This document shows positions 1 through 8,031 of a stretch of 64,000 nt of DNA, piece by piece; position 1 is the stretch's first letter, and each line of letters starts with the position of its first letter. The translations under genes and the position numbers were made by a program. The stretch is from Brevibacillus fluminis (GTDB lineage: Bacteria > Bacillota > Bacilli > Brevibacillales > Brevibacillaceae). The DNA lies in assembly GCF_003710825.1 (NCBI RefSeq), contig NZ_RHHQ01000018.1, positions 105,920 through 169,919 of the forward strand. Direction: 5' to 3'. The notes under the pieces are model-generated. The model saw only the letters and a list, made by a program, of their open reading frames with translations, did not search any database and was not told the DNA's origin.

Positions 1-1409
1 TGCCGACCATTATCCGCGAATTGCATGGTTTGTCACTGTACGGTTGGGTCGCAGGCGTTTACATGCTGGCCGTGACCATGTTCATGCCGATCCTCGGAAA
101 ACTCGCAGACCTGTATGGTCGCAAACGTGTTTATCTCAGCTGCATGGCTCTTTTCATCACCGGTTCTATCGTCAGCGGCCTCGCCACCTCGATGATCATG
201 CTTCTGGTCGGCCGGGGGATACAAGGCATCGGCGCAGGCGGATTGATGCCGCTCGCCTTAGTCATTATTGGCGATACGTATCCGTTGGAGCAGAGGGCCA
301 AAATCCAAAGCCTTTTCGGGCCGTTAATGATACTTCCACAGCTGCTCGGCCCTACGATCGGCGGTTACATGGTCGGGCACGTGAACTGGCACTGGGTATT
401 TTTGATTAACATCCCCGTCGGCATTTTGGCTGCTGTCGTCCTGTCGATCGGCATGCGCGAATCGCGCAGCGAGGAGAAGCGCAGTATCGACTGGGCAGGC
501 GCCATCACCTTGGTTCTCGCCCTGCTTTCACTGTTGCTCGCACCGGTGCTCATCGATAACAACGGATTGTCGTGGTCGTCCCCGATCATCATTGGCATGC
601 TCGTGCTAGCTGCACTGTTCATCGCGTTGTTCATCTGGATCGAAGCCAAAGTCAAGGAACCGATCATTCCGCTGCACTTGTTCCGCAACCGAAATGTCGT
701 TGTCCTGTCGACTCTCGTCATGATTCTGATGCTCGGGATCATGGGCGGCATTGCGACTTTCCCGTTCTTTGCCCAAAACGTCATGGGCCTGACGCCAACG
801 GCTGCTGGCTATCTGACGCTTGCCTTCATGGCTGGAGCGATTCCGTCCAGCATCGTAAACGGCTTTCTGATCACAAAGGTGCCGTACCGCAACCTATTCA
901 TCACCTGCTTCATCTTGCCGATCATCGGCTTCTACCTGATGTCGCAGATTGGTGTCGACACCAGTGTGCTCTATATCGTTATCACTTTCTTCATCATCGG
1001 CCTTGGAATCGGCGCGTTGTTTGGAGGCGACAACCTGATCGTGCAAGAATCCGTCGAAAAAGAAAACAGCGGGGTCGCGCTCGGTACGGTGCAATTGTTC
1101 CAATCACTCGGGGCAACTATTGGACTCAGCATTTTCGGCAGCCTGCTTTCTCGTAACATCAAGGAAGGCGTCGCCGGGCTGGCTGACCAGCTCCCGGCAG
1201 GAAAAGTGGAGAACATTGCCACAGGCGGAATTCCCGCAGGCTTGGCGCCTGATTTGGTTGATAAGATTCAAAGCGTTTTTGCGGGAGCATTTCAACACAT
1301 TTTCTTCATCTCGCTGTTTTTTGTCATCGCCTCATTTTTCGTCACGTGGTTTATGAAGAAAGAAATTTTGTCGAAACGAGAAGAAGAGCCTGAACAAGTT
1401 GGAGCTTAG
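1..1409 (+). CDS. MFS drug efflux transporter, DHA2 (EmrB/QacA) family, 5'-truncated
   Basis: Proton-coupled multidrug exporter of the 14-helix DHA2 family. The frame is open from base 3 to the stop, and the residues before the first TTG (PTIIREL) match the usual lead-in of this family, so the true start lies outside the window and the TTG at 21 is not a start. Visible landmarks are the family loop LADLYGRKRVY, the motif GRGIQGIGAGGLMPL, and about a dozen hydrophobic helices ending in a short charged tail. The substrate cannot be told from sequence. It runs rightward, head-on to the fork, and ends at a terminator shared with the next gene. Confidence 0.92.
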   Translation, partial: PTIIRELHGLSLYGWVAGVYMLAVTMFMPILGKLADLYGRKRVYLSCMALFITGSIVSGLATSMIMLLVGRGIQGIGAGGLMPLALVIIGDTYPLEQRAKIQSLFGPLMILPQLLGPTIGGYMVGHVNWHWVFLINIPVGILAAVVLSIGMRESRSEEKRSIDWAGAITLVLALLSLLLAPVLIDNNGLSWSSPIIIGMLVLAALFIALFIWIEAKVKEPIIPLHLFRNRNVVVLSTLVMILMLGIMGGIATFPFFAQNVMGLTPTAAGYLTLAFMAGAIPSSIVNGFLITKVPYRNLFITCFILPIIGFYLMSQIGVDTSVLYIVITFFIIGLGIGALFGGDNLIVQESVEKENSGVALGTVQLFQSLGATIGLSIFGSLLSRNIKEGVAGLADQLPAGKVENIATGGIPAGLAPDLVDKIQSVFAGAFQHIFFISLFFVIASFFVTWFMKKEILSKREEEPEQVGA

Positions 1410-1418
1410 TACAAACAC

Positions 1419-1471
1419 AAAAAAGAGGCTAACCTATTCGGTCCAACCAGACCGTCGGTTACCTCTTTTTT
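1419..1471. terminator. Bidirectional Rho-independent terminator
   Basis: The inverted arms AAAAAAGAGG(C)TAACC and GGTTACCTCTTTTTT flank a loop of about 24 bases, giving a U-tract on either strand. It separates the convergent MFS and SRPBCC genes. Confidence 0.85.
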
Positions 1472-1484
1472 CATGTGTACGGCT

Positions 1485-1898
1485 CTATTGCGCTGCGTTT
1501 TCCAGCACCCGCTTCAACGACTGCAAATCGTGCTGAACCATTTCGGCATCGTGGGCAAATTGTTCATCCGACATTCCCAGTCGCTGAAACAGGGTAAAGA
1601 TCACTTCACAGCCATCGCCATTGGCCAACACCCTCATCGGGTTCCAAACCGATTCATCACTGCCAACCGGGCACACATCATGATCAAGCACGCCAAACGG
1701 ATTTGCCTCGGCAAACCGGACGCTGACCAGCCCCTCTGGCGTCTCCATTACCCATTGGCCATCCTCCGAGTTATGGATCCCCAAACAAAAAGCCGTTGCC
1801 CATGCAGGAAAATTCGCAAAGTCGCGGATATAGGCATACACTTCCTGGGGCTGACGCGCGATGGACACTTGCACTGTAGTCGACTGCAAAAGATTCAT
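1485..1898 (-). CDS. SRPBCC (START-like) domain protein
   Basis: A 137-residue protein made of one SRPBCC domain, a helix-grip fold that binds hydrophobic ligands. The opening pattern, a beta strand (TVQVSIARQPQEVYAYI) followed by DFANFPAWA, is typical of polyketide-cyclase/dehydrase-like members. The start is an ATG behind AAAGGAGACGATGA. It lies 55 bp downstream of the AraC-type regulator on the same strand and is probably cotranscribed with it, so it may be the regulator's effector. No ligand or reaction can be assigned. Confidence 0.8.
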   Translation of the reverse strand: MNLLQSTTVQVSIARQPQEVYAYIRDFANFPAWATAFCLGIHNSEDGQWVMETPEGLVSVRFAEANPFGVLDHDVCPVGSDESVWNPMRVLANGDGCEVIFTLFQRLGMSDEQFAHDAEMVQHDLQSLKRVLENAAQ

Positions 1899-1953
1899 TT
1901 CATCGTCTCCTTTCCTCTATACGGATTGGCGAAACTGGTTTCAGTATACCGAG

Positions 1954-2853
1954 TCACTTGGACAAAGGATTGTAAAAAACAGACGCTTTGTGGAATTCTT
2001 TTGCCGCAAGCAGAGGCGATTCCCCATAAAACCGTTTGAAATCATGGATAAAATGGGCTTGGTCAAAATATCCGTAATCGACCGCGACATGTCGCCAGTC
2101 GAGTGCAGCTGTTTCAGCAAGCTTGATCCTTTTCACGACAGACTGAAACCGAACGATTTCACTAAACCTTTTCGGACCAAAACCGATCCATTGATCAAAC
2201 TTCCGCTGCATTTGCCGAGGGCTGATCCCTTCCGCATCAGCCAGCTCGCGTATGCCGACAACACCCCCCGATGCAAAGATCCGGTGCAGCAGATTGCTCA
2301 TCCGGACGTCCTTCCTTATGCCCCGCTCTCCTCTAGCTGTAAGGCGCTTCAGCAAAAAGGACTCCATGATTCGCACTTTTCCTGCCAACGAACCTTCTGC
2401 CAGCAACTGTTCCCCCAGATCGTTTCCCAAGATTGGCCATATGTTATCCAATTCCATGTGCTGATTTGCATGTTCAGAAAGTGAAGTTTGGACGAAAGGA
2501 TACGCCCCTCCAGGAAAAAATCGTACGCCAAACTTTTCCGTTGGCCTAGCAAGATCGTAAGCAATGACAAAAGGATGGTCATATACACCGCAGTAACGCG
2601 ACAGGCATCGCTGCCCCTGTTCATCGTGCTCGAACAAAAGGTCGGTGCAGCCATCTGGCAATACGCGATCGATTGCACCCTCCTGCACCTGTTCTGTTCC
2701 TGTTTTGTGGATTATCCGCCGCGGCTCGGACAACCAATAGCAACTGACAAATGGCCGCAATGCCGGTGAAGGCAGTACCTCGACATAATGATGGGAAGGA
2801 TCGCGACCGTTAGCTTGTATAGGGCGAAACAATTGGCCAAGCGTTGCCTCCAT
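1954..2853 (-). CDS. AraC-family transcriptional regulator
   Basis: A DNA-binding regulator with an N-terminal sensor region of the DUF6597 type (PSPALRPFVSCYW near residues 26-38) and a C-terminal AraC/XylS double helix-turn-helix (IRELADAEGISPRQMQRKF, then HVAVDYGYFDQAHFIHDFKRF). An in-frame ATG 84 bases upstream would give 327 residues, but the ATG chosen here has TGGGAGGA five bases before it, while the upstream one has no ribosome site. That gives 299 residues. It precedes the SRPBCC gene, which is its most likely target. The inducer is unknown. Confidence 0.87.
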   Translation of the reverse strand: MEATLGQLFRPIQANGRDPSHHYVEVLPSPALRPFVSCYWLSEPRRIIHKTGTEQVQEGAIDRVLPDGCTDLLFEHDEQGQRCLSRYCGVYDHPFVIAYDLARPTEKFGVRFFPGGAYPFVQTSLSEHANQHMELDNIWPILGNDLGEQLLAEGSLAGKVRIMESFLLKRLTARGERGIRKDVRMSNLLHRIFASGGVVGIRELADAEGISPRQMQRKFDQWIGFGPKRFSEIVRFQSVVKRIKLAETAALDWRHVAVDYGYFDQAHFIHDFKRFYGESPLLAAKEFHKASVFYNPLSK

Positions 2854-2897
2854 CGAGTTCCTCCCAACGAATTTTGACATAATTGAACGTGCTTCGT

Positions 2898-3521
2898 TTA
2901 TTTTGGGGATGGAAGGCTTCCTTTTTGCAAGACCCATGTGCTCATGCTGCGCAGACCGGCGACCTGCACGGTTTTCAGCGGTTCGATGAGATTTCCGCCC
3001 AACTCATCCGTAATCCGCATCATCATCTCCTCGGTAACGAGGAAACGATCGCTTCCGTCTGGCAGGTGGTATCGACCATTTCCCAACGGCTCCACCTGTG
3101 ATTCAATTCCAATGGAAGACGCCAACCTTACAAATAACACGCCGCCTGGCTTCAGTACGCGCCAAAGTTCGTGGAGCATTTGCTGAAAGTGCTCCTCATG
3201 TTGGGCAAAATGCAGCACAGCACTGCTGATCACAAAATCAAAGCTGTCCGCCTCAAAGCTCATCTGCTCGACCGTCTCCACCCTGGCCTGATCTGCAGAC
3301 CAATCCGGTGCCAGCTCCGATCCAAGCTTTTGCACCGCTTGAATGGCCTCCGCCGAACGATCTACCGCATAGATGTTATATCCGTTCCGCAAAAAGTAAG
3401 GAAGATTGCGCCCACTGCCGCAGCCGGCGTCGAGGATGCGCATGTCTTTTGTAATCCTGCCCTTTAGCAACTGATCGAATAGGTAAATGTCGATCGCGCC
3501 GAATTGTTCGATAAGCTCCAT
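2898..3521 (-). CDS. Class I SAM-dependent methyltransferase
   Basis: A 207-residue Rossmann-fold methyltransferase. Motif I (ILDAGCGSGRN) lies near residue 30, the acidic end of strand 2 is AVDRSAEAI, and motif IV/post-motif is SFDFVISSAVLHFA followed by LWRVLKPGGVLFVRL, as in the Methyltransf_11/25 group. The frame is open 58 codons further upstream, but that stretch is the repeat element at 3551-3637. The ATG at 3521 has AAAGGAG nine bases before it, so I start there. The substrate is unknown. Confidence 0.87.
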   Translation of the reverse strand: MELIEQFGAIDIYLFDQLLKGRITKDMRILDAGCGSGRNLPYFLRNGYNIYAVDRSAEAIQAVQKLGSELAPDWSADQARVETVEQMSFEADSFDFVISSAVLHFAQHEEHFQQMLHELWRVLKPGGVLFVRLASSIGIESQVEPLGNGRYHLPDGSDRFLVTEEMMMRITDELGGNLIEPLKTVQVAGLRSMSTWVLQKGSLPSPK

Positions 3522-3550
3522 GTTCCATCGCTCCTTTTCTATCCATTCAC

Positions 3551-3637
3551 TAGAAAACCTGGCTACGCCAAGCTTTTTGGCGGAGCCGCGGTTGCACTTA
3601 TACTGGATAAGAATTTTATAAATTCTTATCTGTACAA
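3551..3637. repeat. 87-bp two-hairpin dispersed repeat, copy 1
   Basis: Matches 45367-45453 at 86 of 87 positions. It contains two palindromes: CGCCAA-gcttt-TTGGCG, extended by GGCT/AGCC around a 1x1 mismatch, and GATAAGAATTT-tat-AAATTCTTATC. It lies directly behind the terminator of the minus-strand aldolase-like gene and before the methyltransferase start. Confidence 0.9.
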
Positions 3638-3638
3638 G

Positions 3639-3692
3639 AAAAAAGCGGCCGCCTTCCAAGTCATGGTGATGGATGACTTTTGAAGCAACCGC
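3639..3692 (-). terminator. Rho-independent terminator of the aldolase-like gene
   Basis: On the minus strand GCGGTTGCTTC pairs with GAAGGCGGCCGC (two G-U pairs, one bulge), with an inner AAGTCAT/ATGACTT stem, followed by TTTTTT. Confidence 0.75.
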
Positions 3693-3721
3693 CATTTATG
3701 TAACAATGCCGAATTCTCCCG

Positions 3722-4846
3722 TTATCTTGAGGAAGATGCGGCCTTCAGCCCCTCATCAAGCTGCAAGAATACCTTCTGTAGCCCCTCTTTCGGGATGTGG
3801 TCATATTGATCGCCCACACTCAATTCAAAATAGCAGCCTCCGCTATCGTTTTCCCTCAAATTGCCCGTCAGTCCAATTCCCGTCGATTCATAGATCGATA
3901 TTAGGAGCGGTTCGACAAGTTCTTTTGGCGATGAGATATGCACATGGAACATGTTGGACACAGGCTCAACCGGACGCGTTTCCACCCCATGGCATTGATT
4001 GAAGGAACCAGCCAGCTCTTTTGCATTGTCGTAGTATTGCCCCATATTTGGCAAACGCTGCTCGAAATAATGATCCGAGCTGACGATATACGGATACAAG
4101 CTGATCAAATCGCCGCCATGGCGCCTTTTCCACACGACCGATTCTTTCAGGAAGCTATCATCTCCCGCAAGAATAGCACCCGCAATCCCACCAATTCCTT
4201 TATAAAAGGAGACATAAACGCTATCAAACAGCTGGCAAATCTCTTCAGCCGTCTTTTGGTAATAGGGAAGAATTTCAAACAGTCTAGCACCATCTAGATG
4301 CAGCTTAATCCCTTTTTCGCGGCAGTAGGCCGAAATCGCGACAAGCTCTTCATAATTCGGCAGTTGACCGCCGATTTCGCGCTGTGGCAATTCCAGCAGC
4401 AGACAAGCGATATCCTCGCCGATGTTCACGACATCTTCCAATCGAATCAAGCTGTTTTTGTCCGCTAGCAAAATCGGTTCAATCTGGTGTAATTCTTTCA
4501 AACCGTCTTCCTCATGAATTTCGAGATGGCAAAGAGGATGATACGCCACCCGTTTGATCCCTTTGCGATCACACCAAATGCGCAGCGCGATCTGCTGTGC
4601 CATCGTGCCGCTCGGGAAAAAGACCGCAGCTTCCTTGCCTAAAACCTGCGTGATTTTCTTTTGAAAGTCTTCAATAATCGCGCCCTTACCGTACATATCG
4701 CTTTCTAAACTGTCATCCAGGTCGCTCAAAGACTCCTTCAACGCGTGAATCGTTCGCGGCCCATGACCAACCCCACGGAACGCAGTTTGTTTAAACGCTG
4801 CCAACAGATTCTTTTCAGTCATGATACGGCACAGCTCCTCTCCCAT
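3722..4846 (-). CDS. Threonine aldolase-like PLP-dependent lyase (beta-eliminating lyase family)
   Basis: A fold-type I PLP enzyme of the low-specificity threonine aldolase family, which cleaves L-threonine or L-allo-threonine to glycine and acetaldehyde. Landmarks in order: FPSGTMAQQIALR (cofactor phosphate binding, near residue 77), LHLDGARLFE (aspartate contacting the PLP ring) and SVYVSFYKGIGGIAGA (Schiff-base lysine). The first ATG (4846) has AAAGGA directly against it; a second ATG at 4822 has GAGAGGAG 13 bases upstream, so the start is uncertain by eight residues. It stands alone between two terminated units. Substrate is inferred from family only. Confidence 0.82.
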   Translation of the reverse strand: MGEELCRIMTEKNLLAAFKQTAFRGVGHGPRTIHALKESLSDLDDSLESDMYGKGAIIEDFQKKITQVLGKEAAVFFPSGTMAQQIALRIWCDRKGIKRVAYHPLCHLEIHEEDGLKELHQIEPILLADKNSLIRLEDVVNIGEDIACLLLELPQREIGGQLPNYEELVAISAYCREKGIKLHLDGARLFEILPYYQKTAEEICQLFDSVYVSFYKGIGGIAGAILAGDDSFLKESVVWKRRHGGDLISLYPYIVSSDHYFEQRLPNMGQYYDNAKELAGSFNQCHGVETRPVEPVSNMFHVHISSPKELVEPLLISIYESTGIGLTGNLRENDSGGCYFELSVGDQYDHIPKEGLQKVFLQLDEGLKAASSSR

Positions 4847-4866
4847 TCCTTTACGATGCCGGTCGC

Positions 4867-5979
4867 CTATGATGGCAGCAACGCCGCTGCTTCCACAATC
4901 TCCAGCGTCAGGTTTTCCTGTGCAGTCAAATCGATTTCATATGGCTGCACTCTTTGTTGCTCAGCATCTTGGATGATCCGGATTTGCGGCCGACCGACGG
5001 CGTGGAAATTGTACTCGGACACGATGCCCACGCGGCCGTCATTCAGCTTCACCGTCAATCCTGGCGGGTAGATGGCAATACATTTTTTGAACATATCCAC
5101 CTGCCGACTGTCAAACTGCGTTCCGCTTCCGGCGTACAAAAGCTCCAGCCCTTTATGCGGCAGCTCCGCCGACCGATAGGGGCGCGGATTCGTCACCGCA
5201 TCAAACACATCGATGACGCTGATGATCTTGGCATACCGATGGATCTCATCCCCGGTGAGACCTCTCGGATAGCCGGTCCCGTCGATTCTTTCGTGGTGCT
5301 GCAAAGCGCAATGGGCGACAGGCAAGGGAATTTCGTGCACTTTGCGAATCGTATCAAAGCCCAGCTGGCAATGCAGTTTGACCTGCTCAAACTCCTCGTC
5401 CGTCAGCTTGCCGGGCTTTTGTAAAATATCACGGGAAACGTACAGCTTGCCCAAGTCATGCAGCATGGCCCCGAGCCCGATTTCCTCGATGTCTTTAAGC
5501 GGCAAACCGTTTTCAAGAGCAAGCTGACACGAATAAATCGCCACATTCAAGCTGTGGGTATAAACGTAGCTTTCCTGGATTTTGGTCGTCGCCAGCAGAT
5601 TGATCGCCATGCGGTTTTCGGTCAGGCTCGAAATAATACCGCGAAAAATCTTTTGGAAACTGCGGATTGCCCGTCCGGATTTCATCATGCTTTGAATATT
5701 CGTATGCGCCACACTGAGCTGCGCGATGTCACTCAGCCCTACTTTGATCGTATTGATCGCTTCCATCCGCAGCTCCTCAGGAACCGCATCGACAATCTCG
5801 ATTCCTTCCGAGGCCTCATCTTCGATATAGATTATGGAAACGTTATATTGTTTCAGCTTATCAATCAGCTTGTCTGTGAGCTCGACACCCTCAGCCAAAA
5901 GAACGACGCCATTTTCATTATAAATCGGCCGTCCGAGTTTGATGCCTGCCTGGCATTGATCCAATGATATTAGTCGCAT
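4867..5979 (-). CDS. HD-GYP domain cyclic-di-GMP phosphodiesterase
   Basis: Cytoplasmic HD-GYP protein expected to hydrolyse cyclic di-GMP. The N-terminal 110 residues are an unassigned regulatory segment. The catalytic domain has the complete signature: GAMLHDLGKLYVSRDILQKP (HD dyad), LQHHERIDGTGYPRGL (HHE and GYP) and SVIDVFDAVTNPRPYR. The start ATG has AAGGTGG nine bases upstream. Unlike the second HD-GYP protein at 62420-63508, which looks paralogous, all metal-binding residues are present here, so this copy should be active. Confidence 0.9.
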   Translation of the reverse strand: MRLISLDQCQAGIKLGRPIYNENGVVLLAEGVELTDKLIDKLKQYNVSIIYIEDEASEGIEIVDAVPEELRMEAINTIKVGLSDIAQLSVAHTNIQSMMKSGRAIRSFQKIFRGIISSLTENRMAINLLATTKIQESYVYTHSLNVAIYSCQLALENGLPLKDIEEIGLGAMLHDLGKLYVSRDILQKPGKLTDEEFEQVKLHCQLGFDTIRKVHEIPLPVAHCALQHHERIDGTGYPRGLTGDEIHRYAKIISVIDVFDAVTNPRPYRSAELPHKGLELLYAGSGTQFDSRQVDMFKKCIAIYPPGLTVKLNDGRVGIVSEYNFHAVGRPQIRIIQDAEQQRVQPYEIDLTAQENLTLEIVEAAALLPS

Positions 5980-6161
5980 GTTGTTTTTCCACCTTGATCA
6001 CGGGTAATGATGCTTTGACTCTCACGGTATACTATCTTACACAACCGGGCACAAATTTCCTGTAAGGATTTAACGAAGAATTGGGGTAAACTGTAGATTT
6101 GTCAGGTTGCTGGCGATAGCTGCACATCAATGGTGGAGGCATTCAGTGAACGTCCCAAACC

Positions 6162-6212
6162 AAAAAAGATTGCCCGAACCGTCATTGAGCATTCATGACG
6201 GCTAGGGCAATC
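6162..6212 (-). terminator. Rho-independent terminator of the PhnA-like gene
   Basis: Arms GATTGCCC/GGGCAATC and inner CCGTCAT/ATGACGG, followed on the minus strand by TTTTTT. The remaining bases of this intergenic stretch hold only the upstream region of the HD-GYP gene. Confidence 0.85.
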
Positions 6213-6249
6213 CCTTAATTCATATGCATGCGTGTTCGAAATTTCGCAC

Positions 6250-6591
6250 CTATACCTTTTTCACAAACTCCGATTTCAGCTGCATCGCTCCGAAACCGTC
6301 GATTTTGCAATCGATGTCATGGTCGCCTTCCACCAGACGAATATTTTTGACGCGCGTGCCGATTTTGATGACCGACGAGCTCCCTTTTACTTTCAGGTCT
6401 TTGATGACCGTAACCGTGTCACCATCGCTCAGCACATTTCCATTGGCGTCTTTCACAACCTTTTTCTCTTCGGCGGATTCTCTCTCCGCACCTGGCGACC
6501 ATTCATGGCTGCATTCCGGGCAAATCAGGAGGCTGCCATCCTCGTACACGAATTCGGAGCTGCATTTTGGACAATTTGGTAAGTTGGACAT
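6250..6591 (-). CDS. PhnA/YjdM family zinc-ribbon protein
   Basis: A 113-residue small protein with an N-terminal zinc ribbon (CPKC near residue 8 and CPEC near residue 29) and the C-terminal YjdM/PhnA barrel (DGDTVTVIKDLKVKGSSSVIK, then VRLVEGDHDIDCKIDGFGAM-like residues). The family was named for phosphonate uptake, but that role is disputed and the function is unknown. It is a single-gene unit with its own terminator. Confidence 0.88.
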   Translation of the reverse strand: MSNLPNCPKCSSEFVYEDGSLLICPECSHEWSPGAERESAEEKKVVKDANGNVLSDGDTVTVIKDLKVKGSSSVIKIGTRVKNIRLVEGDHDIDCKIDGFGAMQLKSEFVKKV

Positions 6592-6732
6592 TCCGTTCTC
6601 CTTGGGTTTATTGATGGTTGGTTTTGCTTTGAGTTCATTATAGCAAAAAGAGAGAAGGTAGATGAAATAGCTCAGCAGTGCTGGGGAATCACCTACTCAG
6701 CAAGGTGACCAATAAAGTCGTGAAGGAATGAC

Positions 6733-6768
6733 GAAAAGCAGCCTCACCGGTAAGCCGTGTGGCTGCTC
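6733..6768 (-). terminator. Rho-independent terminator of the YVTN gene
   Basis: Minus strand: AGCAGCCaCAC and GTGaGGCTGCT around a ten-base loop, followed by TTTTC. Confidence 0.75.
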
Positions 6769-6795
6769 CATCCCATGTATCTTTACCATTCCTGA

Positions 6796-7869
6796 CTACC
6801 CCGCTATAACCGTTACCGTATTATCGCCTTGATTCGCCATGTAAACGCGGTTGTTTTTCTCATTGACGACACCCGACAAAGTACTAACCCCGACTGGGAC
6901 GTTGGCAATGATCTTGTTGTTCACTCCGTTAATGACAAATACTTTCTCTCGAGACGAACCCCCGATTGCGGTGGCGACGTAAATACGATTCAGTTGTCGG
7001 TTCACGACTGCCAGAACCGGAGATTCACCGTCCACGACCGTGGCTATCACTTTGTTGGTTGCCCCGTTGATGACAGCCACGTTTCGGCTTCCCGTCGTAT
7101 CATCCGGTGCATAGATCCGGTTTGTGACCGGGTTGATGCCCATGGTACCAACGCTGCCGACACCGGAGATGATTGTAATCAACTTATTCGTGAGCCCGTT
7201 GACTACAGCGATCGTGCCGGCTTGCGTTGACGTAGCGGCATAAATCCGGTTCGTACGTAAATTGATGGCCAGCGAGGAAGGTTTATTCCCGATCTTGATG
7301 GTCTTGATCACCTTATTCGTACATCCGTTGATAACCGACATCGTATCCGCACCTGTATTCGCCACGTAGATGCGGTTGTTGAACGGATTGACAACAACAG
7401 TATCTGGTAAACCAGTCAGGTTCTGCTTGCCGACTTTTATGGTGGCAACAATCCTTTTTTGCCTACCGTCAATGACAGTTAAGGTGTTTTTCTGGATGTT
7501 TAGTGAGTAGACCAAATTAGTACGTACATTTACCGCAATCGATGAAAAAACTCCTCCCACGTTGAACCTTTTGATGAGCGTATTCGTCCTACCGTCGATG
7601 ATGAATAATTTCCCCGCTGACCCAGCGACGTAAATCCGGTTCGTAAACGGATTGATGGCAACAGTAGCCGCACCCGTCACGCCTTTGATGGTCGTAATGA
7701 CTCGATTTGTGCCGCTGTCAATGACCGATACGCTACCACTACTGTTGTTCGCCACATACAGCTTGTTTGTACGTCGGTTTAGCGCGATATCGAACGGTCC
7801 CTTTCCTACTCGTATCGTTTTAATCACTCTTATTGTACGAATTGAAATCTCCCCCTCGTGTCCCATCAT
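6796..7869 (-). CDS. YVTN-family beta-propeller repeat protein
   Basis: About 357 residues made almost wholly of YVTN repeats, each roughly 42 residues and containing a form of NPFTNRIYVA...VSVIDG.TN.VI.TI. About eight repeats can be counted, enough for a closed propeller. No signal peptide or membrane segment is visible. The start is uncertain: the first two ATGs have a weak GGATAAGT, while a strong GAGGGGGAG lies inside the frame 20 bases on, before an ATT codon. Such propellers act in protein or surface contacts; no specific role can be given. A fragment of a second copy lies at 9431-9510. Confidence 0.85.
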   Translation of the reverse strand: MMGHEGEISIRTIRVIKTIRVGKGPFDIALNRRTNKLYVANNSSGSVSVIDSGTNRVITTIKGVTGAATVAINPFTNRIYVAGSAGKLFIIDGRTNTLIKRFNVGGVFSSIAVNVRTNLVYSLNIQKNTLTVIDGRQKRIVATIKVGKQNLTGLPDTVVVNPFNNRIYVANTGADTMSVINGCTNKVIKTIKIGNKPSSLAINLRTNRIYAATSTQAGTIAVVNGLTNKLITIISGVGSVGTMGINPVTNRIYAPDDTTGSRNVAVINGATNKVIATVVDGESPVLAVVNRQLNRIYVATAIGGSSREKVFVINGVNNKIIANVPVGVSTLSGVVNEKNNRVYMANQGDNTVTVIAG

Positions 7870-7931
7870 ACTTATCCAATTTATTCAGGACCGATGCAAG
7901 AAGCTTGGTTATCTGTCTTACCCAGGAAAAC

Positions 7932-7958
7932 AAAAAATCCCGACGATTTGATCGTCGA
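7932..7958 (-). terminator. Rho-independent terminator of the ankyrin gene
   Basis: Perfect stem CGACGAT/ATCGTCG with a three-base loop, followed on the minus strand by TTTTTTG. It lies about 75 bp beyond the ankyrin gene stop. Confidence 0.7.
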
Positions 7959-8031
7959 GATAATACATCGCTCGCTCCGAGACATCAAAAAGGCGCTCAA
8001 AACCCCGTTGCCGATTCCTTAAATGGTGTTC

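Noticed and set aside
3521..3695. 58-codon N-terminal extension of the methyltransferase
   Set aside because: It is translation of the non-coding repeat element and lacks a ribosome site; the internal ATG at 3521 has one.
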